Counted from the stretch's first letter, positions 7,682 through 16,626 are shown. The stretch is 64,000 bases of DNA from a bacterium (GCA_030431455.1 JAUIJE010000010.1:62001-126000), one strand, 5' to 3'. The notes: a model not told the origin generated them from the letters alone. A program made the numbers and translations.

Positions 7682-9523
7682 TCAGGCTTTGAGGGCGGCC
7701 TCGATGGCGTCTTGGACCTCTTGCACCAAGAACGGCTGGCCTTGGACCTTGGTGAAGCTCTGGGCGTCGACGAGGTACTCGGCGCGCAACAACCGCCACA
7801 GCTGGCCTTTGTTGAGCTCGCACACCAGGACCTTCTTGTACCGGCCGAGCACGTCGCCGAGGTCTTTGGGGAAGGGGTTGAGCCAGCGCAGATGCACTTG
7901 GCCGACCTTGTGTCCGCCGGCGCGGGCCTTTTCGACCCCCACGTGGATGCTGCCGTAGGTGCCGCCCCAGCCCACCACCAAGATGTCGCCGTCCTCGTCG
8001 CCCTCGACGTAGGTGGGCGGGATGTCTTGCTGCACCCGGGCGACCTTCTCGGCCCGGATGTCGCACATCTTCTGGTGGTTGATCGGGTCGTAGCTGACCT
8101 CGCCGGTGAGGAAGTCCTTCTCCAGGCCCCCCACCCGGTGCTCGAGGCCGGGGGTGCCGGGCTTGACCCAGGCGCGCGCCAATGTGGCTTCATCCCGGGC
8201 ATAGACCTGGTAGCCCTCTTTTTCCGTGCGGAAACTCACCGGGATGTCCGGGATGGTGTCCGGCTCGGGGATTTTCCAGGGCTCGGCCCCGTTGGCGATG
8301 TAGCCGTCGCTCATCAGCACCACCGGGGTCATGTACTTCACCGCCACCTTCACCGCCTCGATGGCGGCGTAGAAGCAGTCGGCGGGCGACTTGGCCGCGA
8401 TCACCGGGACCGGCGCGTCGCCGTTGCGGCCGTACATGCACTGCAACAGGTCGGACTGTTCGGTCTTGGTGGGCAGCCCGGTGGAGGGGCCGCCGCGCTG
8501 GACGTTGACCACCACCATGGGGATCTCGAGGATGTGGGCCAGGCCCAGGGCTTCGCCCTTGAGGGCCAACCCGGGCCCCGACGTCGAGCACACCCCGATG
8601 GCGCCGCCGTAGCTCGCCCCGATGGAGGCGGCGATGGCCGCGATCTCGTCCTCGGCCTGGAACGTCACCACGCCGTAGTTCCGGTACTTGGCGAGGTTGT
8701 GCAGGATGTCGGACGCGGGGGTGATGGGGTAGCTCCCGAGCACCAGCGGCACGCCCGCTTTCTGGGACGCGGTGACCAGGCCGGTGACCAGGGCGACGTT
8801 GCCCATGATGTTCCGGTAGACGCCCGGCTCCATCTTGGCCTTCTCGACCTTGTAGGTCTCGCCGAACATCTCGGTGGTGTCGCCGTAGTGGTACCCGGCC
8901 TTGAACGCCTTGATGTTCGCCTCGGCGAACTGCGGCTTCTTCGCAAACTTCTGCTGAATCCACTCCACCTGGCGCTCGGTGTCGCGGTTGTACAGCCAGT
9001 AGAGCACGCCAAGGGCCCAGAAGTTCTTTGAGCGGGCGATCTCTTTGGTGGATAGCCCCATGCCGTCGAGGGCGAGGGCCACCTGCTTTTCCATCGCGAC
9101 CTTGAACACCCGGTGGCGTTCGTTGAGCGCGTCATCGTCGAGGGGGGACTCCGCGTAGTCGACCTTCTTCAAGTTCGCGCTGGTGAACGCATCTTCATTG
9201 GCGAGCACGATGCCGCCGGGCTTGAGGTCGCCGATGTTCTTTTTGAACGCGGCCGGGTTCATCGCCACCAGGACGTCCGGGGCATCGCCGGGGGTGTAAA
9301 TGGCCGAACTCGCGAAGTGCAGCTGGAAGCCCGAGACCCCCGCCAGCGTGCCCGCGGGCGCGCGGATCTCGGCCGGGAAGTCCGGGAAGGTGGCCACGTC
9401 GTTGCCGGCCAGGGCCGCCGACCGGGTGAACTCGGTGCCGGTCAGCTGCATGCCATCGCCGGAGTCGCCCGCCAGGCGAATCACGACCTTTTCACGAATC
9501 TGCGGCGCTTCTGCCCCCGCCAT
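7682..9523 (-). CDS. korA: 2-oxoacid:ferredoxin oxidoreductase, fused gamma-alpha subunit
   Basis: A 613-residue fusion. Residues ~1-190 are the gamma domain (VIRLAGDSGDGMQLTG near the start). The remainder is the alpha pyrimidine-binding domain, with SYPITPASDIL, AEDEIAAI and VCSTSGPGLALKGEALG and, further on, RGGPSTGLPTKTEQSDL. It forms the CoA- and thiamine-binding half of the enzyme with KorB. The ATG is preceded by AGGAGG at good spacing. Gene order korA-korB-membrane protein is a single minus-strand operon, divergent from a 2Fe-2S ferredoxin gene 112 bases away, which may be an electron acceptor partner (inference). Confidence 0.9.
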   Translation of the reverse strand: MAGAEAPQIREKVVIRLAGDSGDGMQLTGTEFTRSAALAGNDVATFPDFPAEIRAPAGTLAGVSGFQLHFASSAIYTPGDAPDVLVAMNPAAFKKNIGDLKPGGIVLANEDAFTSANLKKVDYAESPLDDDALNERHRVFKVAMEKQVALALDGMGLSTKEIARSKNFWALGVLYWLYNRDTERQVEWIQQKFAKKPQFAEANIKAFKAGYHYGDTTEMFGETYKVEKAKMEPGVYRNIMGNVALVTGLVTASQKAGVPLVLGSYPITPASDILHNLAKYRNYGVVTFQAEDEIAAIAASIGASYGGAIGVCSTSGPGLALKGEALGLAHILEIPMVVVNVQRGGPSTGLPTKTEQSDLLQCMYGRNGDAPVPVIAAKSPADCFYAAIEAVKVAVKYMTPVVLMSDGYIANGAEPWKIPEPDTIPDIPVSFRTEKEGYQVYARDEATLARAWVKPGTPGLEHRVGGLEKDFLTGEVSYDPINHQKMCDIRAEKVARVQQDIPPTYVEGDEDGDILVVGWGGTYGSIHVGVEKARAGGHKVGQVHLRWLNPFPKDLGDVLGRYKKVLVCELNKGQLWRLLRAEYLVDAQSFTKVQGQPFLVQEVQDAIEAALKA

Positions 9524-9635
9524 GCGTCACCTCCTGCCCGTCGCGATCGCGGCCGGGCGCCATGTCCCGCGGCTTGGCCCCGGGCAGCGGCAGACCGTAG
9601 TCTTGTAAAAACACCCCGTAAACTCGAAAAGGGGC

Positions 9636-10094
9636 TTGTCGCTGCCCAAATCCCGCTCCTCCCTGCCCGTGTTCGACGTGTTCGTGTGCCGCGGTCGCAT
9701 GTGCTCCTCGAAGGGCTCCGACCTGCTCTACGTCGCCCTGGGCCGGGTCCAGGAAGAGCGGCCCGAAGCGCGGCTGCGGCTGCGCCGAGGCGGGTGTTAT
9801 GGCCTGTGCGACCTGTCGCCCAACGTCGTGGTCCGGCGCTACGACGACGAGACCGCGCGCCCCGATGCCGATGACGACCTGCTGAGCCTGACCGAGGCGG
9901 ACAACGAGACCGCCTATTGCACCATCACCCTCGAGGACGTGCACGCCTTGGTCCGCAGCCATCTCGAGGACGACACCCCCTATGCCCCGGCCGGGCGTGA
10001 CGTGCGCGAGGCCGAACACCCGCCCAAAAATGAGGTCGAGGCCCGCCTGCGCCGTCTGCGCCAACGGCGCCGGGCCCGTTGCAAGGCCGGCTGA
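9636..10094 (+). CDS. Thioredoxin-like 2Fe-2S ferredoxin
   Basis: About 152 residues. The N-terminal core FVCRGRMCSSKG and the later GGCYGLCDLSPNVVV give the C-x(4)-C ... C-x(3)-C cysteine set of thioredoxin-fold 2Fe-2S ferredoxins, as in the NuoE/HoxE-like small proteins. A basic tail (RLRRLRQRRRARCKAG) follows. It is probably an electron carrier; the divergent korAB operon is a plausible partner. The start is uncertain. TTG 9636 lies only one base after the AAGGGG ribosome-binding stretch, while CTG 9642 is seven bases after it and GTG 9669 has no such stretch. The exact N-terminus does not touch the cluster residues. Confidence 0.75.
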   Translation: MSLPKSRSSLPVFDVFVCRGRMCSSKGSDLLYVALGRVQEERPEARLRLRRGGCYGLCDLSPNVVVRRYDDETARPDADDDLLSLTEADNETAYCTITLEDVHALVRSHLEDDTPYAPAGRDVREAEHPPKNEVEARLRRLRQRRRARCKAG

Positions 10095-10144
10095 GACCCC
10101 CGCTGCACCTGGACAGCCCCGCGATGTGGGCCTACAACCGAAGC

Positions 10145-10615
10145 ATGACCGTCGCGTTTTCTTGCCTCTGCGTCCCCGTCGCCCTCGAGAAGGGCCAGGA
10201 CGATCTCACCCGCCCCGCGATCGACGCCGCCGCGGCGATGGCCAAGACCTTCGGCGCCAAGCTGCACATCGTGTCCGCGGTGCCCGCGCGCGGGCTGCTC
10301 GACCTCGACGGGCTCGACGACGAGTACCACGAGACCATGAGCGGCATGCGCGACGCCGAGCTGCGCATCTCGCGCGGCCTGATGAAGCAGCTCGCCGCCG
10401 AGTACGCGAAGAAGGGCATTACCTGCACCGCCGAGGTCGTGGCCAAGAGCACCCACATCGCGGACCAGGTGGTCGAGGCGGCCACCGCCGCGGGGGCCGA
10501 TCTCATCGTCATCCCCACCCACAGCAAAAAGGGTGTCACCCGCCTCATCCTCGGCAGCGTGGCCGAGCGCGTGGCCCGCACCGCCCCGCAGTCGGTGATG
10601 CTCCTCCGGCTCTGA
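10145..10615 (+). CDS. Universal stress protein (UspA family)
   Basis: A 156-residue single Usp domain. ATG 10145 gives the normal N-terminal strand TVAFSCLCVPV; an in-frame ATG at 10124 would add seven residues and cannot be excluded. The C-terminal ADLIVIPTHSKKG and LGSVAERVARTAPQSVMLL match the ATP-binding segment of the family (G-x2-G-x9-G/S type, here degenerate). Such proteins bind ATP or remain nucleotide-free and modulate stress survival by protein contacts. It follows the 2Fe-2S gene by 50 bases, and the pair ends at a strong hairpin. Confidence 0.85.
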   Translation: MTVAFSCLCVPVALEKGQDDLTRPAIDAAAAMAKTFGAKLHIVSAVPARGLLDLDGLDDEYHETMSGMRDAELRISRGLMKQLAAEYAKKGITCTAEVVAKSTHIADQVVEAATAAGADLIVIPTHSKKGVTRLILGSVAERVARTAPQSVMLLRL

Positions 10616-10687
10616 CCGCGACCCGGCCGGCCCCTTTTCGCCGTTCGCTCTCCACAAAAACACCCCCGGCTCGATCGGTGCCAAAAA

Positions 10688-10713
10688 GAAAAGCGCCCGA
10701 GTGGGCGCTTTTC
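10688..10713. terminator. Bidirectional intrinsic terminator-like hairpin
   Basis: A perfect 11-bp stem, GAAAAGCGCCC (10688-10698) with GGGCGCTTTTC (10703-10713), and a 4-base loop. The A-rich and T-rich arms provide a U tract on either strand. It lies between the convergent ends of the universal stress gene (+) and the multihaem lipoprotein gene (-). Confidence 0.85.
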
Positions 10714-10734
10714 TCGTCGGGGTGTCTCCCTCCG

Positions 10735-12909
10735 CTATTGCGGGCCGGGCGCGCCCCCCGCGATCCAGCTCTGCAGCAACGTGTACTCGTTGTAGTAGTT
10801 GCCGATCAGGCGCTTGTTGCCCGAGTGGATTTGGTCGACGTAGAGGTAGTTGTTCCCCGCGAACGGCTTGTAGATGATCGAGCTCGCGGCGATGTAGTAG
10901 TTGTTGTCGACCCGGGCCCGGACCTGGTCGTACAACGCTTGCGGGTTGGCCGCGTCGTACTCGAGGTTGAGGTTGCCGTCGTTATCATTGGCATTGTGGC
11001 AACCGGTGCAGCCCATTTGGTTGAACAGCGGGTAGATTTCCGCGAACGTCGGGACCACGTCGGGCGGCGGCGCCGCGCCTTCTTGAATCCAGCCGCCGAT
11101 GTACTTCGCGTAGTTGTCGAGACGGTCGGGCACGTCTTTGGGCCCGGAGTGAATCACGTCTTGGTAGTAGTAGTTGGGCTTGGTGTAGAGGTAGCTCTGC
11201 TCGGCGTCGCCCGCGTAGACCACCTGGCCGTTGTTCACCGCGTCGGTCACCGACTGGTAAATCTGGTACGGGGTGCCCTCGAGGACGAGGCCCGACTCCG
11301 CGATTTGTTGGCTGTGGCAACGATTGCACTCGAGGTTGAAGAACCGGTAAATCTGGTCCTCGAGGTAGACGTTCTCGGCGTACTCATAGTCGACGACCAG
11401 CGGCTCGAGCTGGGGCGCGCGGTACTCCAGCCAACGCTTGATGGTCTGGTAGTCGGGGTCGTCGGTGGTGACGAACACCTCGGTGCCGTGGGTCTCGTAG
11501 TTGCGGTTGGCGTCGTTGGCGCACTTGGCGGGGTTGTCGCCGCAGTACGGGTTGTTCAACAGCGAGCTGTACTCGGGGTAGTCGATGTTGATGAGCGCGT
11601 TTTGCTCGATGTACTGCTGCACCTGGTACGCGGGCTGCTGCAGGTTGAGGCCACCGTCTGGGTTCGCCGCGTCGTGACAGGTGGTGCAGTTGCGGTTCTG
11701 GAAGATGGGGTACACGTCGGCGAGGAAGTCCGGCGGCACGTTCGGGTCCGGCGGCGGGTACACGCCGTAGGGCGCGCCCGACTCGATCCACTGGAGCACC
11801 TGGAGGTAGTCCGGGTCGTAGGTGTCGGGGAACGACGCGTTCGGGTGGTCGGGCGGATCTTCGTACAGCGGCTTGGTCAGCAGGTACGACTGGTCCGGGT
11901 ATTGGACGTTGACCACCTGCGGGCGGTTGGTGAGGTTGTAGTAGACCTCTTCGGGGTACTCGTTGAAGAACAGCCCGGTCCCGTACGCAGCGGCATTGGG
12001 ATCGTCCGCGTGGCAACCCGCGCAGGCGAACTTCGCGAAGATCGGCATGATTTGCGTCGGGAAGTCGATGACGTTGTCCGGGTCCGGTTCCGGCTCAGGG
12101 CCGCCGCCCGCTTGCACGGTGAGGGTGGCCACGGTGAGGCCGTTGGTGAAGACCTGGATGTTCTTCGGGGACGCGTAGTACTCGCCGTCGGCGGTGAGTT
12201 GTACGATCGCGCCGTTGGTGACGGTCTGCAGACCGGTGTCGCACACGTTGAAGAAGATGAAGCGACCGGAGGTCGACGTGTAGTTGGCATTGGGATCGGC
12301 GGTGTTGTCGGGCCCGAGGTAGTAGGGGCCTTCATAATCCTTGCCGGTCAAACCCACGGTCACGTTGGACTGCGGGTTGTTCGCGACCTTGGCGGTCGCG
12401 AGCACGACGCCGCAGCCCGGGTACTGGGTCTTGCCGAACGCCGTGGCCATGGCGTCGATGTCGGTCTGGTTCACGATGTACAGGTTCTGTTCGTACGACG
12501 GGGCCGGCGCGCCCATGTTCACGTAGTCATACGTGTAGGCGTAGCCGGACTTGTACGTTTGGACCCAGAAGACGCTGCCCACCGGGACGGTGATTTCGAA
12601 CGACCCCGCCCCGTCGCTCGTACCCGACACCGGGGGTGTGATCCCCTGGGTCGCGACCGCCACACCGTCAACCGGTGCCGCGGTCAGGTAATTTTTCACC
12701 TGTCCGGTGAATGCCGACGTCCCGTTGGGGACAACCCCTGGGTCCACATATTGACGCGCGGGGAAGTCCCGCAGGTCGCGTTGGTTATCCAGGTTCTCGT
12801 AGTCGATCACCGCCCCCCCGGGGCACCCCGCCAAAGCGAGCGTGGTCCCGAGGACCGCGGTGGTGATCGACGTCCGGACGACATTCAAATTTCTGGTCGG
12901 CAGCATCAT
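10735..12909 (-). CDS. Tetrahaem c-type cytochrome-like lipoprotein
   Basis: A 724-residue lipoprotein with lipobox LALAGC near residue 29. Residues ~60-300 contain a carboxypeptidase-regulatory-like beta-sandwich (GQVKNYLTAAPVDGVAVA) and a second beta-rich part ending in a PEPEPDPD hinge. Four repeats follow, each with one CXXCH haem site (CAGCH ~295, CTTCH ~406, CNRCH ~528, CTGCH ~633), a 'YPxF' lead-in and a closing LQxWIxxGAP-like segment. This is the cytochrome-like repeat found in Planctomycetes and Myxococcota secreted proteins. It is probably surface or periplasmic and involved in electron transfer. Start could be either of two adjacent ATGs; the second (12906) is better spaced (7 bases) from GGAGG. 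Tyr and Asn are unusually frequent and GC is lower than in the neighbours. Confidence 0.8.
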   Translation of the reverse strand: MMLPTRNLNVVRTSITTAVLGTTLALAGCPGGAVIDYENLDNQRDLRDFPARQYVDPGVVPNGTSAFTGQVKNYLTAAPVDGVAVATQGITPPVSGTSDGAGSFEITVPVGSVFWVQTYKSGYAYTYDYVNMGAPAPSYEQNLYIVNQTDIDAMATAFGKTQYPGCGVVLATAKVANNPQSNVTVGLTGKDYEGPYYLGPDNTADPNANYTSTSGRFIFFNVCDTGLQTVTNGAIVQLTADGEYYASPKNIQVFTNGLTVATLTVQAGGGPEPEPDPDNVIDFPTQIMPIFAKFACAGCHADDPNAAAYGTGLFFNEYPEEVYYNLTNRPQVVNVQYPDQSYLLTKPLYEDPPDHPNASFPDTYDPDYLQVLQWIESGAPYGVYPPPDPNVPPDFLADVYPIFQNRNCTTCHDAANPDGGLNLQQPAYQVQQYIEQNALINIDYPEYSSLLNNPYCGDNPAKCANDANRNYETHGTEVFVTTDDPDYQTIKRWLEYRAPQLEPLVVDYEYAENVYLEDQIYRFFNLECNRCHSQQIAESGLVLEGTPYQIYQSVTDAVNNGQVVYAGDAEQSYLYTKPNYYYQDVIHSGPKDVPDRLDNYAKYIGGWIQEGAAPPPDVVPTFAEIYPLFNQMGCTGCHNANDNDGNLNLEYDAANPQALYDQVRARVDNNYYIAASSIIYKPFAGNNYLYVDQIHSGNKRLIGNYYNEYTLLQSWIAGGAPGPQ

Positions 12910-13135
12910 CAGGCCTCCAGCGAAAAGCGCCGGTTCCTCCCCCCGGCTCTCCTTCTCGCGCAGCGAAGTGTAACACGCCGTGCGGCGACCACACTTTTCT
13001 CTCGCAGGCGGGCGAGAGTGCGCAAACAGGAGTATTCAAGACGCGATCCAGGTCGTTCGCTCGCTAACCCATTGAAATCATTCGCCCCGCGATCGCCCAA
13101 AACCGCGATCGGAGGGGTTTGCCCCCCCCGATGTG

Positions 13136-13155
13136 GTGGGGGCTAAGCCCCCCAC
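13136..13155. repeat. GC-rich hairpin upstream of rhomboid gene
   Basis: GTGGGGGC (13136-13143) pairs with GCCCCCCAC (13147-13155) across a 3-base TAA loop with one extra C bulged. There is no T tract. It lies about 75 bases upstream of the rhomboid start, so it would be in the leader of that mRNA. Role unknown; it could be a leader structure or a remnant terminator. Confidence 0.35.
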
Positions 13156-13219
13156 TGTCCACGCCGCGCCAGCGCAAGCGCCTCCTTTTTGCTATCGAAC
13201 GGGGCGCGGCACGGTCCGC

Positions 13220-13225
13220 AGGAGG
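13220..13225 (+). promoter_or_regulatory. Ribosome binding site that selects a TTG start
   Basis: A perfect AGGAGG lies 5 bases before TTG 13231 and 17 bases before the first in-frame ATG (13243). The spacing supports TTG as the start of the rhomboid gene. Confidence 0.65.
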
Positions 13226-13230
13226 TTGGT

Positions 13231-14709
13231 TTGAGCGAACCCATGGTGAACGAGGACGCGGCGCTGCCGTTTCGGCCCCTCGCCACCTGGGCGATCATCG
13301 CGATCAACTGCGCCGTCTTTCTGTCGATGGTCGCGCAGGGGGCCCCCCTGCTCCTGCCCGACCCGAGCCTGCTCGTCGACATGGGCGGGCTGACCGCCGA
13401 GCGCGCGTGGAACGGCGAGGTCTGGCGCATCGCGTCCGCCATGTTTGTGCATGGCGCGGTCTGGCATCTCGGGCTCAACATGTGGGTGCTGTTCGCGGTC
13501 GGCGGCCTCCTCGAGCGCGTGCTCGGCCGGCCCCGGTATGTGCTGCTGTACCTGCTGTCCGGGGGCTTCGGCTTTGCCATGAGCATGCTGACGCACCCCG
13601 GCCTCACCGTGGGCGCGTCGGGGGCGATCTTTGGCGTCACCGGGGGCCTGTTCGCCCTCGCCGCCATCTCGCGCGGCCAGCGCATCTCGCGGGTGCTGCT
13701 GTCGTCGCTGACGCCGTTTGTGATCGGCACGTTGGTGATCGGCTTTCTTGTGTCCTTCGTCGACAACAGCGCGCACGTGGGCGGCTTTGCCCTCGGCTTC
13801 TTGCTCGCCTACGGGCTGCTCGGCGACCACCCCGAACGGTTCGCGGAGCCGGGCACCATCGTCACCCGGCCGCGCTTCGCCGGGCTCAGCCTCGCCGCCG
13901 CGCTGGTGCTGTCGCTCGGTTTGATCTCGTTGTCGCTCAAGCCGGTGTTCTCGCCGAGCTACCAGGTGACCATGGGCTACTCCGCGCTGCACCGCGGGTC
14001 CGCGGACAAGGCCCGGGCCCGCGCGGACCAGGCCGCGAAGCTCGCGCCCCAGGATGGGGCGGTGCTGGTGCTGCTCGGGCGGATGGCCGAGCTCGACGAC
14101 GACGCGCGCAGCGCGCGGCGGTTCTACCGACAGGCGTTGATGGCGTTCGACGCCGACGACGGGGAAGAGGCGTTGGTCAAAGCGCTGCTCGCCATCGGGG
14201 GCGCGGGCACCGACCCCTTCGATTTTGACGTGCCCACCACCCTCGGGCTGTGCGAAGCCGCGCTCGACCGCAAAGGCGACAAGCCCAACGCCAACCTGCT
14301 CAACAACTGCGCCTGGACCATGGTCAAAGACGATCCCGCCGCGGGCGACCCCGCCCGGGCGTTGGTGCTCGCGCGGCGGGCGGTGTCCTTGGTGCTCGGG
14401 GGCTCCGATGCCGCGAGCCGGTTGTCCGACGGGCAGAAGGTCGCGGCGGCCGCGTATCTGCATACCCTGGCCACGTGTTACGCGCGCATGGGCGACCTCA
14501 CCGAGGCGGTGGCGATCCTCGATCGCATCTCCGCCGAAGGACTGGACGACCGGCCCGCGTTCCGGTCCGACCGCGACCGGTTCGAGCGCCGGCGCCTCCG
14601 CGAGCGCCGCAACCTCACCCCCCCCACCGACACCGACCCCGACGCCGCCGACAAGCTGGAGGGCCCCCCGCGCCCTGTGGCGCCGGCCTCACCCGATGCC
14701 GGGGAATGA
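13231..14709 (+). CDS. Rhomboid-family intramembrane serine protease with C-terminal TPR domain
   Basis: 492 residues from TTG 13231, chosen because of the AGGAGG five bases upstream. The first ~210 residues form the rhomboid membrane core. They include HLGLNMWVL, the nucleophile motif GASGAIFGV (Ser near 130) and the catalytic His of SAHVGGFALGF (near 182), so the Ser-His dyad is intact. After a last membrane segment (LAAALVLSLGLISLSL) come about 250 residues of helical TPR-like repeats, with alanine-rich helices and ARMGDLTEAVAIL, ending in a Pro/Asp-rich tail. Rhomboids cleave transmembrane helices inside the inner membrane. The TPR part, on the side of the C-terminus, may recruit substrates or partners (inference). 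Confidence 0.88.
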   Translation: MSEPMVNEDAALPFRPLATWAIIAINCAVFLSMVAQGAPLLLPDPSLLVDMGGLTAERAWNGEVWRIASAMFVHGAVWHLGLNMWVLFAVGGLLERVLGRPRYVLLYLLSGGFGFAMSMLTHPGLTVGASGAIFGVTGGLFALAAISRGQRISRVLLSSLTPFVIGTLVIGFLVSFVDNSAHVGGFALGFLLAYGLLGDHPERFAEPGTIVTRPRFAGLSLAAALVLSLGLISLSLKPVFSPSYQVTMGYSALHRGSADKARARADQAAKLAPQDGAVLVLLGRMAELDDDARSARRFYRQALMAFDADDGEEALVKALLAIGGAGTDPFDFDVPTTLGLCEAALDRKGDKPNANLLNNCAWTMVKDDPAAGDPARALVLARRAVSLVLGGSDAASRLSDGQKVAAAAYLHTLATCYARMGDLTEAVAILDRISAEGLDDRPAFRSDRDRFERRRLRERRNLTPPTDTDPDAADKLEGPPRPVAPASPDAGE

Positions 14710-14788
14710 GCGCGCCGCCCGCGCGGGTGTGCAAAATGCGTCCACGCTTTTTGGCCCGGGGGCGAGATCTGCCATGCTGGACTGACAA

Positions 14789-15409
14789 ATGGCGCAGAAC
14801 ACCGAAACCGAAGAGCTCCTGGACGACATCGACGATCGTCTCGAGCGCCTGCGCCAGCAGTTCCAGCTCTACTTCCAAGGTCTGGACAAGCGGCCGCCCA
14901 CCGACGAGCGGGACCGGCTCAAGACGCTCATCCTGCGGTCCCGCGGCGAATCTCGACGGTGGAGCACCAAGGATCGGTTCCGCATCTCGACGCTTCACCA
15001 GAAATTCCTGTCGTACAACCGCATGTGGTCCCGCACGCTCAAAGAGATCGAGGACGGGACCTACTTCCGGCACCGCAACAAGCTGAAGCGGAAAAAGGCC
15101 CAAGAAGAAACCGCGCCCCCCGGCTCGCCCGCCCCGATCGATCTGCCCACCGCCCCCCCGCGGGCCGCGGCCGCGGGGGCCGCCGGGGGTCCCGGCAGTC
15201 TGTCCGACGACCGCATGCGCCGGCTGTACAACGTCTACATGCAGGCCAAAAAGCGCACCGGCGAGAAGACCAACCTCTCGTACGACTCGCTCAAAAAGCA
15301 GCTGCAAAAGCAGATCCCCGCGATCAAGAAGCGCCACAAGTGCCGGGACGTCGACTTCAAGGTCGTGCTCAAAAACGGCAAGGCGATGCTCAAAGCCGTC
15401 CCCAAATAG
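14789..15409 (+). CDS. MXAN_5187-type C-terminal domain protein
   Basis: 206 residues. The N-terminal helical part (residues ~5-105) has LDDIDDRLERLRQQFQLYF and the basic FRISTLHQKFLSYNRMWSR, then a Lys-rich stretch. A Pro/Ala linker leads to a second small domain with LYNVYMQAKKRTGEKTNLSYDSL and VDFKVVLKNGKAMLKAV. This two-part layout matches the conserved Myxococcota domain named after MXAN_5187, whose function is not established. There is no signal peptide or membrane segment, so it is cytoplasmic. It ends 34 bases before the convergent end of a response-regulator kinase. Confidence 0.65.
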   Translation: MAQNTETEELLDDIDDRLERLRQQFQLYFQGLDKRPPTDERDRLKTLILRSRGESRRWSTKDRFRISTLHQKFLSYNRMWSRTLKEIEDGTYFRHRNKLKRKKAQEETAPPGSPAPIDLPTAPPRAAAAGAAGGPGSLSDDRMRRLYNVYMQAKKRTGEKTNLSYDSLKKQLQKQIPAIKKRHKCRDVDFKVVLKNGKAMLKAVPK

Positions 15410-15443
15410 GGAAGAGCGGCACACCACCCATTGTCACTGCACG

Positions 15444-16622
15444 CTACGGCGTGGCCATGCTGTCCAAGAGCTTGGCCACCACCAGAAGATCGCTCGGCCG
15501 GCGACGCGGGTCGGGGTCCATCAGCTCCGCCACGACCTCGTCGAGGGTGGGGGGCACGTCCGGGGCCACCGACATCAATCGCGGCGAGGCGTGGCTCTTT
15601 TCCCGCATCAGGCGCTCGGTCGCGCTGCGGGACGAAAACGGCGGCACCCCGGCCACGAGTTCGAACAGCAGGCAGCCCAATGAATAGGTATCAGAGGCCA
15701 CGGTCTCCTCGCCGATGAACCGCTCGGGGGCCATGTACACCGGCGTGCCCACCACCACCCCGTGCATGGTGGTGTGCTCGGCCTCGACGCGCCGGGCGAC
15801 GCCAAAGTCGAACAGCTTGGTCTTTCCGTCGGGGGTGCGCAGCACGTTCGCGGGCTTGATGTCGCGGTGCACGCACCCGCGCTCGTGCAGGTAGGCCAAC
15901 GCCAGGCACAGGTCTCGGCCCACCGCGGCGATGGTGGGCACGTCCAGCCGCTGGCCCTTGAGGTTGTCCCCCTCGAGAAACTCGAGCACGAGGAAGAACG
16001 CGTCCAACGCCTCGCCCGCGCCGTAGCACTTCACGATGTGGGGGTGGTCCAGCTGGCTCAACACCCGGGCCTCGTCGAACAGGCGCGCCACCACCGCCTC
16101 GTCCCGGCCGAACTGGTTGTGCAGGACCTTGAGGGCCACCTTGACCCCAGACCCGGTGTCCTCGGCCTCGAACACGGTGCCCATCGCCCCCTCGCCGAGC
16201 CGGCGCACGAGGCGGTATTGGCCGAGCAAACGGTCCGAGCGGGTGCGCAGCAAGATGTTGGCTTCGACCCGATCGAACAGCTCGGACAGGGACGGGGGCT
16301 TGGTGAGGTAATCGCTCGCCCCCACGCGGAAGGCCCGGATGATGTCCTCGCGCCCGGTGCGTCCGGTCAACATGATCACCGGGAGCTCAGCGTCGCTTTT
16401 GACCTCGCGCAGCTTGGCCAGCGCGTCCATCCCGCTGGTCCCCGGCATCATGTGGTCGAGGAGGATGAGGTCGCACTTGGTCTCGGCCACGTCTTTGATG
16501 AGGTCGTTGGCGTGCGCGCGTTCGAGCACGGTGAAGCCTTGGCGCTCAAGGCTTCGCCGCAACAAACGCCGGATGGCGTCGTCGTCGTCGACGACCAGGA
16601 CTGTGCCCTTTTCTGAGCCCAA
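15444..16622 (-). CDS. Response regulator receiver-Ser/Thr protein kinase fusion
   Basis: 392 residues. The start is set at TTG 16622 behind GGAGG (spacing 4); no ATG is available before the conserved receiver strand VLVVDDDD. Residues ~5-120 are a receiver domain with the acidic pair DDD, phospho-acceptor Asp in [10 protein letters not shown], Thr in VIMLTGR and Lys in YLTKPPS. Residues ~140-390 are a Hanks-type kinase with GEGAMG loop, VALK lysine, HRDIKPANV catalytic loop (~245) and DFG in KLFDFGVA. There is no membrane segment. A sensor histidine kinase would be expected to phosphorylate the receiver and gate the kinase, joining two-component and Ser/Thr signalling. No histidine kinase gene is adjacent, so the partner is an orphan elsewhere. 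Confidence 0.85.
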   Translation of the reverse strand: MGSEKGTVLVVDDDDAIRRLLRRSLERQGFTVLERAHANDLIKDVAETKCDLILLDHMMPGTSGMDALAKLREVKSDAELPVIMLTGRTGREDIIRAFRVGASDYLTKPPSLSELFDRVEANILLRTRSDRLLGQYRLVRRLGEGAMGTVFEAEDTGSGVKVALKVLHNQFGRDEAVVARLFDEARVLSQLDHPHIVKCYGAGEALDAFFLVLEFLEGDNLKGQRLDVPTIAAVGRDLCLALAYLHERGCVHRDIKPANVLRTPDGKTKLFDFGVARRVEAEHTTMHGVVVGTPVYMAPERFIGEETVASDTYSLGCLLFELVAGVPPFSSRSATERLMREKSHASPRLMSVAPDVPPTLDEVVAELMDPDPRRRPSDLLVVAKLLDSMATP

Positions 16623-16626
16623 TGTG

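Larger units (their letters stand above)
12910..13230. other. Intergenic region between divergent genes (321 bases)
   Basis: No gene is seen. The minus-side edge holds the GGAGG of the tetrahaem gene (12914-12918) and the plus-side edge the AGGAGG of the rhomboid gene. A moderately AT-richer patch around 13015-13085 could contain the promoters, but I see no convincing -35/-10 pair. A GC-rich hairpin, GTGGGGGC-TAA-GCCCCC(C)AC, lies at 13136-13155, preceded by a C8 run at about 13122-13129. Confidence 0.5.

Noticed and set aside
6689-9031. 780-residue open frame on the plus strand opposite korB and korA
   Set aside because: It is a by-product of high GC third positions in the antisense genes. 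It is rich in His, Gly, Val and Asp, with no family motifs, whereas the minus strand encodes clear KorA and KorB.
9982-13146. 1054-residue open frame on the plus strand spanning the universal stress gene and the region opposite the tetrahaem gene
   Set aside because: It overlaps real genes on both strands and has Arg/Val-rich low-complexity composition. The opposite strand shows signal peptide, lipobox and four CXXCH sites.
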